In this document: positions 11,320 through 23,200 of the stretch, in pieces | Position numbering within the stretch: position 1 is the stretch's first letter | Layout: every line of letters begins with the position of its first letter | Assembly: GCA_000750105.3 (NCBI GenBank) | Contig: JPHH03000065.1 | Location: forward strand, 115,257-179,256 | Length of the DNA stretch: 64,000 bases | Reading direction: 5' to 3' | DNA from: Tolypocladium sp. Sup5 PDA-1 | Taxonomy: Eukaryota; Ascomycota; Sordariomycetes; Hypocreales; Ophiocordycipitaceae | The notes under the pieces: model-generated | What the model was told of the DNA's origin: nothing | The model's database searches: none | Seen by the model: only the letters and a program-made list of their open reading frames with translations | Made by a program: the position numbers and the translations under genes

Positions 11320-13728
11320 TCACCGGCCGGCCTTCATGGCCTCCTTGCGCTTCTTCTTCTCCGTCGCCCGCAGGAGAGATCGCTTGATGTCACCCTGCTC
11401 GAACGTGTTGAGGTCGTAGTACGCGGGGGCGATTTCCTATTGATCGACAGTCAGCTTTATCCGGAAACGCAAAAGTCTTGGCTCTGAGCTTTACCAGTAA
11501 CCACTCCGGACGGATGCCCGTGCACGTGCGGATGTATTGTTTCGACGTAAGCACAAACTCGTTGTACACGACCCAGTCAAACTCGGTGCGCAGGACGGTC
11601 GAGGGGTGGATCAAGACGGCTTGGTCGTCCTTGACGGTGCGGTAGACCTTGCCTGAGCTCTCCTTCATGGCAACCTGCATGAAGAAGCCAGCCAGCAGAG
11701 CCCGGCGGATGTTGGTGTAGTAGCTCTTGTCCTCGAATGGGGTTGAGATAAGCTCCAGCCCGTGGGTCTCCATGATGCGCTTTAGCTGAGCACGGACGTT
11801 GTCTGCGCTGGACAGATGGCGGAAAGAGAGGAAGTGGTCGTGGCACCACTGCTTCAGGCCATTGGGGTCGGACGTGCCTTGGCCCTTGAAGGCGTGGTAA
11901 GCGTTCAGCAGCGTCAGATGATCTCCATCTGGGTGGCTGAAGTGACCCTTCATTTCGTCCGCTCGCTTGCGGCTGCTGGCGGGTCGCACAAAGATCTGAG
12001 GAACGGACAGGAGCGACGTGATGGAGAGCATCTCGTTGGAGCAGTAGAACTCTTGCGACGAGATCAACATGACAGCTAGAGAAGGGTCCAAGGGAAACTC
12101 CGAGGCGAGGCTTCCCAGCGTGGTCAGCTCGCCCTCGTCATCGAGGCAGGCGAGGTAGTTGAGCTCCTCCAGCGCTCTCATCATCGTCTCGGGAGCCGGC
12201 GGATCCATGAGATCAAAGTGCACCAGGTCCTCAACGCCAAGCTTCTTCAGCTCTAGAACAGTATTGGCGAGGTTGGACCTGAGAATCTCGGGGTAGGTCT
12301 GCTCAATGAGCTCCTTCTTGAATGCCTTCTCCGTGTACAGTCTGAAGCATTTTCCAGGCTTGGTACGTCCAGCACGACCGGCTCGCTGCTGTGCCGAGGC
12401 TTTGGAGATGGGCGACACGAGGAGGGACTCAACTCGGATTCGCGGGTTGTAGATCTTTTGCTTGCTGAAGCCAGGGTCCACCACGTAGACGATTCCATCA
12501 ATGGTCAAACTGGTCTCGGCAATGTTGGTCGAGACGATGCACTTCCGTCCGGGACGCCCACCTTTGCGGAGAGGACCCGGGGCCTTATCGAAGATGCGCT
12601 GCTGCTGGTGGGGGGGCAAAGTGCCGTAGAGGGGATAGACAACGAGAGGGCCAGCGTCGACTTCCCTCGTCAACTCCTCCGCCTCGAGGTTGATCTTCCG
12701 GCAAGCGTCCTCGATTTCATCTTCTCCAGTCAAGAAGATCAAGATGTCGCCTTCGCCCTCGGACGCGTGTATTTGCAGGACCGTTCGAATGGCGGCCTCG
12801 ACGTAGTCTCTCTCAGGCTCTGGCGTGTAGAAGATCTCGACGGGATGAGTTCGTCCAGGAACGGCGAGTAGGGGCGCGTCGTCGAAGTACTTTTGAAACT
12901 TTTGCGCGTCGAGGGTGGCAGACATGATGATAATCTTCAGGTCCGACCGTCGGCGGGAGATTTGCTTCAACAGAGCCATGAGGATATCGGTCGACAGCGT
13001 TCGCTCGTGGGCTTCGTCGAGGATGATGCAGCTGTAGCGGGACATGTTGTGGTCGTGCATTGCCTCGCGCAGAAGCATACCGTCCGTCATGTACTTGAGC
13101 ATCGTTTTGGGGCCCGTCATGTCCTCGAAACGGATGCTGTAACCGACCTCCTCGCCGAGGGTGACGTCCATCTCGTCGGCAACACGCTGCGCGACGGACA
13201 TGGCCGCCACTCGACGGGGTTGGGTACAGGCGATGAGCTTGCCGGTTTGCTGCGGCCGCTCGTCGTAAACGACATACTGCGGGATCTGGGTCGTCTTTCC
13301 GGAGCCAGTCTCACCGACAAAGACGAGGATCTGACTCGAGTGGTACTTTTCGAGAAAATCCTCTCTGAACCACGGCATTAGTGAAGCCGTCATTGGCGGC
13401 GGGGGTGTAGCCGTGGGGCCTACCGTTGCTTGTGGACGGGCAGGTCCCTTCGGGTCTGCAAGATCCTGAAGTATTGCTGCGAATGCGCCCTGCCGGTGAA
13501 CGGGTTGATAGCCGAGTCCTCAGCCTTGGCGGCCTGCTTCGCCGTCGTCTCGTGCCGCTTCATTCCATCCAGCGGCCCGTAGCCGTTGGTCGAGTCGTCT
13601 TCGTGCATGTGTGCGAGGTACGGGTTGTGCTTGTCTCCGGACTCCTCTCCCTTCTTCGCCTTCTTCCGAGCGAAGTCGTCAGCGTCAGCGCTTGCGCGCT
13701 TTCCGCCGTTGGGCTGGTTTGGGTCCAT
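11320..13728 (-). CDS. prp43: DEAH-box RNA helicase Prp43
   Basis: Exons 13424-13728, 11495-13364 and 11320-11436 encode 763 residues, the usual Prp43 length. Introns are 59 and 58 bp; the first has a CACTAAT branch. Visible helicase motifs: GETGSGKTT (119-127), TQPRR, DEAH (218-221), SAT, FLTGEDEIE, STNIAETS and QRAGRAGR. The RDLPVHKQR block before motif I, the GFFMQVA region and the C-terminal YYDLNTFEQGDIKR with a Lys/Arg tail are typical of Prp43. Prp43 is an ATP-driven 3'-5' helicase that disassembles the intron-lariat spliceosome and acts in pre-rRNA processing; it is switched on by G-patch proteins. It is divergent from the PRMT5 gene, with about 610 bases shared between the two starts. 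The function is secure. Confidence 0.97.
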
Positions 13729-14339
13729 TTTACGCAGTTGCGAGCGGTCGAATGCGAAAGATCACCAGCAGCAGGTGCGAGATGCGCGATGCCAGCGTTG
13801 ATAAAATTTTGGCGGGACAGATGACGGTCTTATCGATAAGGACCCTTGAAGTCACAGTGTGGATGACACTCAGGCGGTGAGCGCTGCACTGTCTTCAGCC
13901 TGCTGACGGGCGTCGGAGGCCTGAGGCAACGCGAGCTGATACGTTTGCATTCACGATCTCATTAAAAGCATTGAAAGTATTGCACGCAGCTTTGGGGTTC
14001 CAGCTGGATCAGAACATATTCAGGGCATCAAGGAGAGTGGCACGGGCGGAAACGGGTGAGTGCGGCGCACACTGTGACTCTGGAGTCTGGAGCACGTTGA
14101 TTCATGCTCACCGCGAAAATAGCCTGTTCTTTTCACCCCAGCTACACCTTGCGCCAGCATCAGCCAATATCGTCCGAATTACCCAGGGACCTGAGAAACG
14201 CTCTGTTTGGAGGTGCTCTCAGCTTCGTTTGCCTCCGACTTTGAAGCAGACCGGGCTGGCTTCGCGCCCAGTCGCACGGGCACCGTCTGAAGAGATTGCC
14301 AGGCTCCCTTCGATAGCGGATCGCGGATTGTGAGGCAAC
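13729..14339. promoter_or_regulatory. Divergent promoter region, PRP43 / PRMT5
   Basis: 611 bases separate two divergent starts. No further open frame of note and no clear TATA box was found. It must hold both promoters and 5' leaders. Confidence 0.5.
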
Positions 14340-16885
14340 ATGGCATCTGGGGAAGCGGGATTCGGCATGCCTGAAGGGTTCGGCCCTCAGCAGCCAAGTT
14401 TCCACATTGGAAAACATGATTCGGCAAGAGATGTGCCTCTCACGGAGTTGCAGTTCGGCCATCTTCTCAACCAGGGTGTAAGTGAAACCGGTTGCACGCA
14501 ACGAGGCGAACATTTCTAACCTGCAGCAGATCAGCTTTGTGACGACGCCCGTCACCAACAGTCACTTCAAGTCCAGGGTCTTCAAGCTTGTCTCGGACCA
14601 CCTGTCGCTGCTGGAGAAGAACAGCGAAGCAGGGACCACCACAGTCACTTCGTCTCGGGCAGAGCCCATCCTTCCGCCGCTGACCCCCGAGGATACGAGC
14701 CTTTTCCCCTCTGCGGCTGTCAACACCTACACGGCATTCATAAGCCCGTGGATCGACCTGTGCTCCACGGACCCCATAATTGCGAGCATCTCCCGCCAGG
14801 TGCTGAACCTCGAGCTCAACTATGCAAACTTCTGTGGTGTTAGAAGCATCATCATTGCTGGGCCGTCGCGAGACGCCTCCAAGGATGGCGGCAACCAGGG
14901 ACTGGCCCAATACGCACGTGCCGTGCAGGAAGCGCTGGCCATCGGAAGCTGCTTGTCCTTCTTGATTCACATGCCCATGTACCGCGAGCCTGCTGTTGGC
15001 GATCAGGTGCAGACACTCTCCTCGCTCAAGCCCCAAGCGACCCAGGGGACTCAAGCGAAGGAAATCGATCTGTTCGGTGCCTGGGACTCTTGGCATCAAA
15101 TTCGAACGGTTTGTAACTACAACCTCAGACTCTTCGTCGGTATGTTGGACCATTTGATCCCATCATGAATGCGAGGATGCTAACTGTTGTCCCTAGCACT
15201 GAACGTGCCCAGGGTTATGCCTGAAAAGGACCTGCAGAATCGATGGTTCGCGGAGCCTCTGCACTACCTAACTATTGGACCGGAGGTATTTCAAGCAAAC
15301 AAGAGCGGCTTCCCTTGCTTCTCGAAGCATCACCAGGAAATGATCTTCAGTTACATGCGGCTCAAGGCTGTACCATGGGTACTGCTCTGCGACGTTGGCC
15401 CGGATGCCTCTCAGTTCAAGGCAGATTCTCCTTCGTTGTTGGCCCAGAACCGGCCGATCACGGATGACGACTTCCCCAGCCTGGCTCAGGCGCATGGCCC
15501 AGCAAACATGACCCAGAGCACTCAAACGCATCGGGGTAACGCCCACTTGGGATACTTGCAGTGGCTGGAGTCTCAACAGCCGCCTTTCTCGGCCTTGGAG
15601 TCATCGACCTTGACCAGCTTCCAAGACTGGCTACAGTCGCCTCTTCAGCCCCTCTCAGACAACCTAGAGTCAGCTACCTATGAAGTGTTTGAAGGCGACC
15701 CCGTCAAGTACGACCAATACGAGGCTGCAGCTATCGAGGCATTGCGTGAGTGGAAGGAGCTTGCTTTGCCGACGTCCAAGAAGGGTGTGGTGGTAATAGC
15801 TGTTGCAGGCTCGGGTCGTGGCCCTCTAGTCACGCGAGCCCTCAAAGCAGCCGAGTTCACTGGTGTTCCTGTTGAGGTGTGGGCAGTGGAAAAGAATCCT
15901 AATGCCTATGTCTACCTCTTGCGTCAGAACCAAACGATATGGGGCGGCCGAGTTAAGGTGGTCAAGACGGACATGCGGGCTTGGAAGGGTCCGGTTGTGT
16001 CTGAGACGGCAAAGACAGGCCCGGTATACGGCAAGGTGGACATTCTCATCTCGGAGCTGCTTGGGTCTTTTGGCGACAACGAGCTGTCTCCCGAGTGCTT
16101 GGATGGCATCCAGCATGTTATTGCAAAGCCTCACGGCATCTCGATCCCCAGCTCCTACACGGCGCACCTCAGCCCGATCTCGACGCCAAAGGTACATGCC
16201 GATATCCTAGCACGATCTGCTACCGAAGCTACAGCATTTGACACCCCCTGGGTGGTCAGGCTGTATGCACTGGACTTTGTGTGCCAGCGTGCACCGGACC
16301 ACCCTCGATTCCAGCAAGCCTGGGAGTTCTCCCATCCTATACCAGACTCCTCTCTCGATGCTGTTCAAGCGAGGCGCTCGGGAGGTGTCGTTGGCGGTGG
16401 CGGCGGCAGCATGGCAGGAGCAGCTGGCGCAAACGACCATAACTCACGATACTGTCATCTCACCTTTGTCTGCCGCACGCGCGGTGTCATCCACGGCTTG
16501 GCTGGATACTTTGAATCCACGCTATACGAGTCGAAGCTGGAGGGCAACGAGGGCGAAAAGGTCGAGATTAGCACGCACCCGGAGAGGATCGATCGGAAGA
16601 GCAAGGACATGATTTCGTGGTTCCCCATTTTCTTCCCACTGCAGGTGAGTCGGCATAGAAGCCCTAGTAGTATTGACCAAGAACATATATTGACGTGTGC
16701 TGCAGAAACCTATTACCTTCCCTGCCGATACGGAGCTGGAGGTGAGCATGTGGCGGCAGACGGATGACACCAAGGTGTGGTACGAGTGGCTCGTCGAGGC
16801 CTGGACTTGGGTTGGGCCATCGTCCAGGATCAAGGTTGCGTCGTCGGACCTTTGCACCAGCCGCAAAGTCGCCTGTTTGATGTAG
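14340..16885 (+). CDS. skb1: Protein arginine N-methyltransferase PRMT5 (Skb1/Hsl7 type)
   Basis: Four exons, 14340-14477, 14527-15139, 15197-16644 and 16706-16885, give 792 residues. Fungal PRMT5 has an N-terminal TIM barrel, a Rossmann methyltransferase core and a beta barrel. Here FSYMRLKAVPW and LCDVGPD sit in the barrel region. The SAM-binding loop AGSGRGPLVTRAL is near residues 452-465, and the double-E loop SELLGSFGDNELSPECLDG near 535. The C-terminal FPLQ-KPITFPADTELEV fits the substrate-side barrel. The enzyme makes symmetric dimethylarginine on histones and spliceosomal Sm proteins and is linked to morphology and cell-cycle control in yeasts. Intron 1 ends in a tandem CAGCAG, so the acceptor could be at 14526 or 14529. 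A Gly-rich insert (VVGGGGGSMAG) is probably disordered. Confidence 0.95.
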
Positions 16886-17626
16886 CTAGGGATGGCTTTT
16901 GGAGGGGGGGTTGGTATGCCCATGGCGAGACGGGCGGCTCGTAATGATGCAAACGAGGGTAAAAGCAGTTGTTTATTGTCCGGCGAATCCTACGTCTCCG
17001 TAGTCGGAACTGTTGGGTAGCAGTTGTCTAAAAACCAAATGCGCAAGCCGAGATGATGTCCGAAGCACGCGTGACTGCCGTCCATGGCCGCACGTAAGCG
17101 TTGTTGAGGGGATCATGGCCCCGATGTTGTCGTTGGTTCGCCTGCATTCGGCATAGACCTGGAGTTGGTCGCAACCACGAGAACCAGCCTGTTCTTGGAC
17201 CTTTGCTCCAAAACAGTTATTACAGCAGCTTCAAGAAAGGAGCTGTACGAGCGCTGTGCGTGATGGAGGAGCTCCCCGCCGCCCGGGAACCGCCGGCAGC
17301 CAGTTTCACATGGGGACAGCGCCGGGCCGGCGGAAAACGCCGGGTGCCAGCACTGGTTGGCCCGGTACCGGCAGCCCTCGATGCCGGAGGGGTCGACAGC
17401 TTGTCCGGACACGACTCCGTTGACGGCGAGATTGAACCTATGCTATGACATCTCCTTTGACCTTGCCGGTCCCCCATACGTAACCGCCAGGGCCTGATTG
17501 GGGACTCGCCAGCTCCCACGGCTCCCGTCCACCTATTATATCCATCGCAGCCTTCACTGCAAGTTGGCCCTCGGCACCAGCACCGGGAATCCTAGAGAGT
17601 GGGGATCGCGACGGGTAGCCGGCGCC
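16886..17626. other. Intergenic, no gene seen
   Basis: 3' flank of PRMT5 and promoter of the aminotransferase. An open frame at 17101-17448 has no recognisable features. The segment contains CTCCGTAGTCGGA near 16997, a weak relative of the dispersed palindrome family. Confidence 0.5.
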
Positions 17627-19170
17627 ATGCGGCTCCCTTTCTTAAGAAGGCCTGCTGCTGCTCTCCGATGGGCCGTGGAGGGGATGCCCCGCCAGCCATC
17701 ATCATCCTGTGTCAACCCCTCCATCTCCGGCTTCAGGACGCTGCCCGACTTACAACAACACCGCAAGCCAACCACGCTGAAGAAGACGACCCTCGGAAGC
17801 CAATTCGCACTGCAGAACCAGAGACGTCCGCTATCCACCATGTCTTCTCAACCCGCGCACCCGACGCTGCTCATCCCCGGGCCCATCGAGTTCGACGATG
17901 CCGTCCTCCAGTCCATGGGCCACTACAGGTACGTCATAGACACGAGCACCACGGGCACGAGCTAATTCGAATTGCTTCCCTCTAGCGAGAGCCACGTCGG
18001 CGCCGGCTTCGTCGCAACCTTTGGAGAGACCCTCTCCCTGCTGCGCCAGCTGTTCCAGACCACGAACCCCGCCTCGCAGCCATTTGTCATCAACGGATCG
18101 GGCACCCTCGGCTGGGACCTGGTGGCCGTCAACCTGGTCGAGCCGGGCGAGAACGCCTTGGTCTTGAGCACGGGATACTTTGGTGACGGCTTCGCCGACT
18201 GCCTGCGGGCGTACGGGGCCAACGTCACCAAGTTGGACGGACCCATCGGCGGGCGGCCGCAGCTGCCGGATATCGAGAAGGCCCTCAAGGAGAAGAAGTA
18301 CAAGGTGCTCACGGTGACGCACGTCGATACCTCGACCGGTGTCCTGAGCGAGCTGAAGAGCCTCGCCGCCACGGTGAAGAGGGTGTCTCCCGAGACGCTC
18401 GTCATCGTGGACGGTGTCTGCAGTGTTGCGTGCGAGGAGCTCGCCTTTGACGAGTGGGGTCTGGATGGTGTCGTCACGGCTGGCCAAAAGGCCATCGGCT
18501 GCCCTGCTGGGCTGTCGATTTCCATGTTCAGCGGCAGGGCCATCGAGGTTGTCAAGAACAGGAAGACGGAGCCGGCGACCTACTTTGCCTCGATGAAGAG
18601 GTGGCTGCCGAGTAAGTTGGCCATGGTGTGCAGTGTAGCCGAGGACTCGACAAGCTAACAACCTCGCAGTCATGCAAAACTACGAGGCCAAGAAGCCGTC
18701 ATACTTTGCCACGCCGTCGCCGCAGCTCATCCACGCCCTCAACACCGCCCTGAAGCAGATCCTGGCGCGGCCGCTCGCCGAGCGCTTCCAGAAGCACATC
18801 GAGGTGTCTGACCGCGTCAAGAAGACCGTGACGGACCTCGGCCTCAAGATTGTCGCGTCAAGGCCCGAGGACCAGTCCCACGCCATGACGGCCATCTACC
18901 TGCCCGACAAGATTGCCATCCCCGACCTCCTGCCCAAGCTGCTCAACAAGGGCATCATCTTTGCTGGCGGCATCCACAAGGAGATTGGGACCAAGTACGT
19001 CCGGTTCGGCCACATGGGCGTCACGGCGGTAAGTAGCTCTGAACCCAGGCCAAGCGAACCTGAATGCTGATCGATTCCATCCATAGGTCGACCCCAAGCG
19101 AAACGACGTGGACAATGCCCTCAAGGCGCTGCAGGATGCGCTCACCGAGTGCGGCTACAAGAAGGCGTAG
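17627..19170 (+). CDS. agx1: Alanine-glyoxylate aminotransferase (AGX1-like), with mitochondrial presequence
   Basis: Exons 17627-17928, 17986-18611, 18670-19028 and 19087-19170 encode 456 residues. It is a class V PLP-dependent aminotransferase that converts glyoxylate plus alanine to glycine plus pyruvate. Visible marks: LLIPGPIEF near the start of the core, NGSGTLGWD, HVDTSTGVL, VDGVCSVACEE and the PLP lysine in TAGQKAIG (about K269). The C-terminal part contains FRFGHMG-like VRFGHMG. The first ATG adds about 71 residues rich in Arg and Ser ahead of a second in-frame ATG at 17840 (MSSQPAHP). The extension, ending RRPLSTMSS, looks like a mitochondrial targeting sequence; starting at 17840 would give a cytosolic form. 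No C-terminal peroxisomal SKL-like signal is present (ends GYKKA). Confidence 0.93.
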
Positions 19171-20232
19171 GAGGAGCGTTTGCGCCGGCTCCCATGTCGT
19201 CAGGATAGCGTCTAGCGAAGAGGAAGCTTCCAATATAAGGAGAGTTTGCTGTACATGCATAGAATATAACATGTCAAATGAGAGAACTAAACTTGAAAGT
19301 CCTTTCGATCACGATGTCATGACTAGCCCCACGTCCCACGAGTCGGATCCATGTCCCGCGGCCTGTTGGGTTACACGAGCAACCGGTGGCCCACAGGGTC
19401 GTCAAGCAGGGTGTCGTTTGCTGGTACGATGGCCTGGCCGCATGAAGAAAATGCAACAATCCAATGCAAGGCTCTGTCTTGGGCAGCTTGTTGGTTCTAG
19501 AAAATAAATTTCGTCCATCGATCCCGCACTCCCAGCTCACAGCTGCAGGTGGGGTTTTGGTGACGGCACACGCACCTCAGGCGGGCAGCTGGGACGGAAC
19601 AGCGGCGACCTGCCCCTCCAAGTAGGGGTACCCTGATCTCAGCGTCATGGGCCGCCCGTTGGCCAGTTTTCTACCTGGATCGGGGGGGCACGTCACCGCC
19701 ATTTTTGGTGCGGCCAGGCAACCCCGAGCGAGTCCCGCTGGAACGCTAAACGACGACGACGGTGTACCCGGTACCTTCACCTCGCGTGACGGCGGCTGAC
19801 AAAACCAGCCCAGCGAACAGCCTCCCCCGCCATCCGCGCGCTGGCCGCCTCCACTGAACCCGCCACGGCAGGCGCTGCTGTGGTGCTGTCGTCGCTGTGG
19901 CGGCGCTGCGAGCGGGCAAGGCCTCCACTGTGCACCGAGGCGGGACCTGACCTCTCTTTTACTTCACGCTCCTCAACACCGCACCACCCTCCACACCTCA
20001 CCACCATCCCTCTCCTCCAGCTTGGGTCTTTTTCTCTCTTCACCTCTCCCCCGCGCAACACCGCACGCTCCCGCCCTCCCGCATCGCTCACGAACGCATC
20101 TCCCTCCCTCCAGCCAAAGCAGACGGCCTCTACGCGTCGCGCAGCCTTCGTTTTTGTGCGCTGCGTCGGCTGTGGCCCCCTCTTGAGATTCCCCCGCCCC
20201 GGGCTGCCTTCCCCTCGCTCGCCTCGCCCACC
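19171..20232. other. Intergenic; promoter and leader of CRM1
   Basis: No gene is supported. From about 19960 to 20230 the + strand is strongly pyrimidine-rich (CTCC/CTTC tracts), as expected for the leader and promoter of a highly expressed fungal gene. Open frames on both strands here are low-complexity. Confidence 0.5.
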
Positions 20233-23200
20233 ATGGCTGTCTCGATCGAGGAGCTCGACACCACGGTCCGCACCTTTTACGAAGGTCGCGGCGAGCAGGT
20301 ACGTTTCCCGCAGCAGCTCCCGTGCACGACATTTCGATGCTGATGCTGATTCTTCTTCTCCAACAGCAAAAAGCCGCCCAAGCCGCGTTGAACCAGGTAA
20401 ACACTCCCACCACCTAGCTGTCTTGCACCGGTCACCGTCCCGATGACGACGACGACAAGTGGTATCCATCGACGAGCTTGTGCTGACATTGATAACAGTT
20501 CAAAGAAGACCCTGATGCCTGGCTCATGGTCGACAAGATTCTCTCTGACGCACAATATCCGCAGACCAAGTGTATGTTCCCGTCGCCCAAGATCTCCCCC
20601 GGCGAGCACAGATAAAGCTGACATATCAAAAGACTTGGGTCTGCAGGTTCTCGACAATGTCATTTCGACAAAGATGGAAGGTTCTGCCTAGAGATCAGTG
20701 CCAAGGTTGTGTGCTGCCCGTGCCCCCCCCCCCCCCCATGACAGCGCTGTCGACTGACACTTGCAGGCATCCGAAACTTCATTGTCCAGTTCATCATCCA
20801 GTGCTCGAGCTCCGAGGATGCGCTGCGAAACAACAAGACTCTGCTCAACAAGCTCAACCTCGTCCTCATCTCCGTCCTTAAGCAGGAATGGCCGCACAAC
20901 TGGCCCACCTTCATCAACGAAATCATCTCGTCCTGCCACGCGAACCTCTCCATCTGCGAGAACAACATGATCATCCTGCGCTTGCTGTCCGAGGAAGTCT
21001 TTGACTACTCGGCAGAGCAGATGACGTCCACCAAGACGAGAAACCTGAAGCAGACCATGTGCGCCGAGTTTTCGCAGATCTTCCAGCTCTGCCAGGAGGT
21101 GCTCAACACGGCCGACCAGCCCAGCCTGGTCAACGCGACGCTCGAGACTCTGCTTCGGTTCTGCAACTGGATCCCGCTCGGCTACATCTTCGAGACCACC
21201 CTCATCGACACGCTGCGCACCCGATTCCTCTCTGTCCCCGAGTTCCGAAACATCACCCTGCAGTGCTTGACGGAGATTGGCGGCCTTCAGACCGGAGGGG
21301 CCGGCCAGTCCAACTCGTACGATGAGCAGCTGATCAAGATGTTCACCGAGGTACTCACGACCATCGCCGACATCATCCCCGTGTCGCTCGACCTGAAGAC
21401 GACGTACCCCACCAGCAACTCCAAGGACCAGGAGTTTGTGCAGAACCTGGCGCTCTTCCTCTGCAACTTCTTTGGGATGCATCTCAATGTAGGCGCAACC
21501 GAACACGCGATTCTGTGTAGCGACAGCTCCGCTAACATCCCGCAGCTCATTGAAAACCTCCCGAACCGTGACTACCTCCTGCACGGCCACTACTATCTTA
21601 TCAGAATATCCCAGATCGACGATCGCGAAATCTTCAAGATCTGCCTCGACTACTGGCTCAAACTGGTGCAGGAGCTCTACGAGGAGATGCAGCAGCTGCC
21701 CATTACCGACCTGAACCCGCTCATGGCCGTTGGCGGCATGTCGGGCAGTGGCGCGCCCAACCCCACGCTCCTCATGAACTACCCTCTCCGAAAGCACAAG
21801 TACAACGAAGTCCTTTCCAACTTGCGGGTAGTCATGATCGAGCGAATGGTCCGCCCGGAAGAGGTCTTGATTGTCGAAAACGATGAGGGAGAAATTGTCC
21901 GCGAGTTCGTCAAGGAAAGCGATACCGTGCAGTTGTACAAGACGATCAGGGAATGCCTGGTCTATCTCACCCATCTGGATGTCGTTGACACCGAGAACAT
22001 CATGACCGAGAAGTTGGCCCGCCAGGTGGATGGCACCGAGTGGTCGTGGCATAACTGCAACGTCCTCTGCTGGGCCATCGGCTCCATCTCCCTGGCCATG
22101 AATGAGGAGACTGAGAAGCGGTTCCTTGTCACCGTTATCAAGGACCTCCTCGGGCTTACTGAGATGAAGCGAGGCAAAGATAACAAGGCCGTCGTCGCCA
22201 GCAACATTATGTACATTGTTGGCCAGTACCCCCGATTCCTCAAGGCTCACTGGAAGTTCCTTAAGACGGTCGTCAATAAGCTCTTTGAGTTTATGCATGA
22301 GTCTCACGAAGGTAAGAGCTCAAGTTTATCGTCCCCCGCTACCCCGGGTCTAACTGTGGATTCAGGTGTTCAGGACATGGCATGCGATACGTTCATCAAG
22401 ATTGCCCGCCAGTGCCGACGACACTTTGTTGCGCTCCAGCCTAGCGAGCAGGAGCCGTTCATCGAAGAGATTGTCCGCAACATGGGCAAGATCACTTGTG
22501 ACCTCACCCCCCAGCAGGTCCACACCTTTTACGAGGCTTGCGGCTACATGGTCGCCGCGCAGGGAAACAAGCATCAACAGGAGAGACTGCTTGCGGACCT
22601 GATGAACATCCCGAATGCAGCTTGGGACGAGATCATTAAGCAGGCGACCGTCAACCCATCGATTCTGCAGGATGCGGAGACCATCAAGGTCATTGGCAAC
22701 ATCATGAAGACTAACGTGTCGGCATGCACGTCCATTGGACCGTACTTTTACCCCCAGATTGGCCGCATCTACCATGATATGCTTCAGATGTATCGGGCAA
22801 CCAGTACCCTGATCTCCGAGGCCGTCGCACGAGATGGTACGTACATGATGTGGTTTGAAATGTCGAGATCAAGCTAATCAAATTCTTCAGGCGAACTGGC
22901 GACGAAGATGCCCAAGGTCCGGGGCTTGCGGACTATTAAGAAGGAGATTCTGAAACTCATCGAGACGTATGTCGACAAGGCCGAAGACCTGCAGGCCGTC
23001 CGCGCCCAAATGGTCCCTCCTCTGTTGGACTCGGTGCTGGTGGACTACAACCGCAACGTGGCCGGAGCGCGCGACGCCGAGGTTTTGAAGGCAATGTCCA
23101 CCATCATTACCAAGCTCTCTGTAAGTGGTACTGCCGACAATACAGGAGAATACGCTAGCTAACTACTTTTCTTAGGCGTTGATGGAGGACCAGGTTCCCA

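Noticed and set aside
20688..22307. 539-codon minus-strand frame rich in Leu/Val/Asp
   Set aside because: A shadow of the CRM1 exons; its composition is the reverse complement of CRM1 codons.
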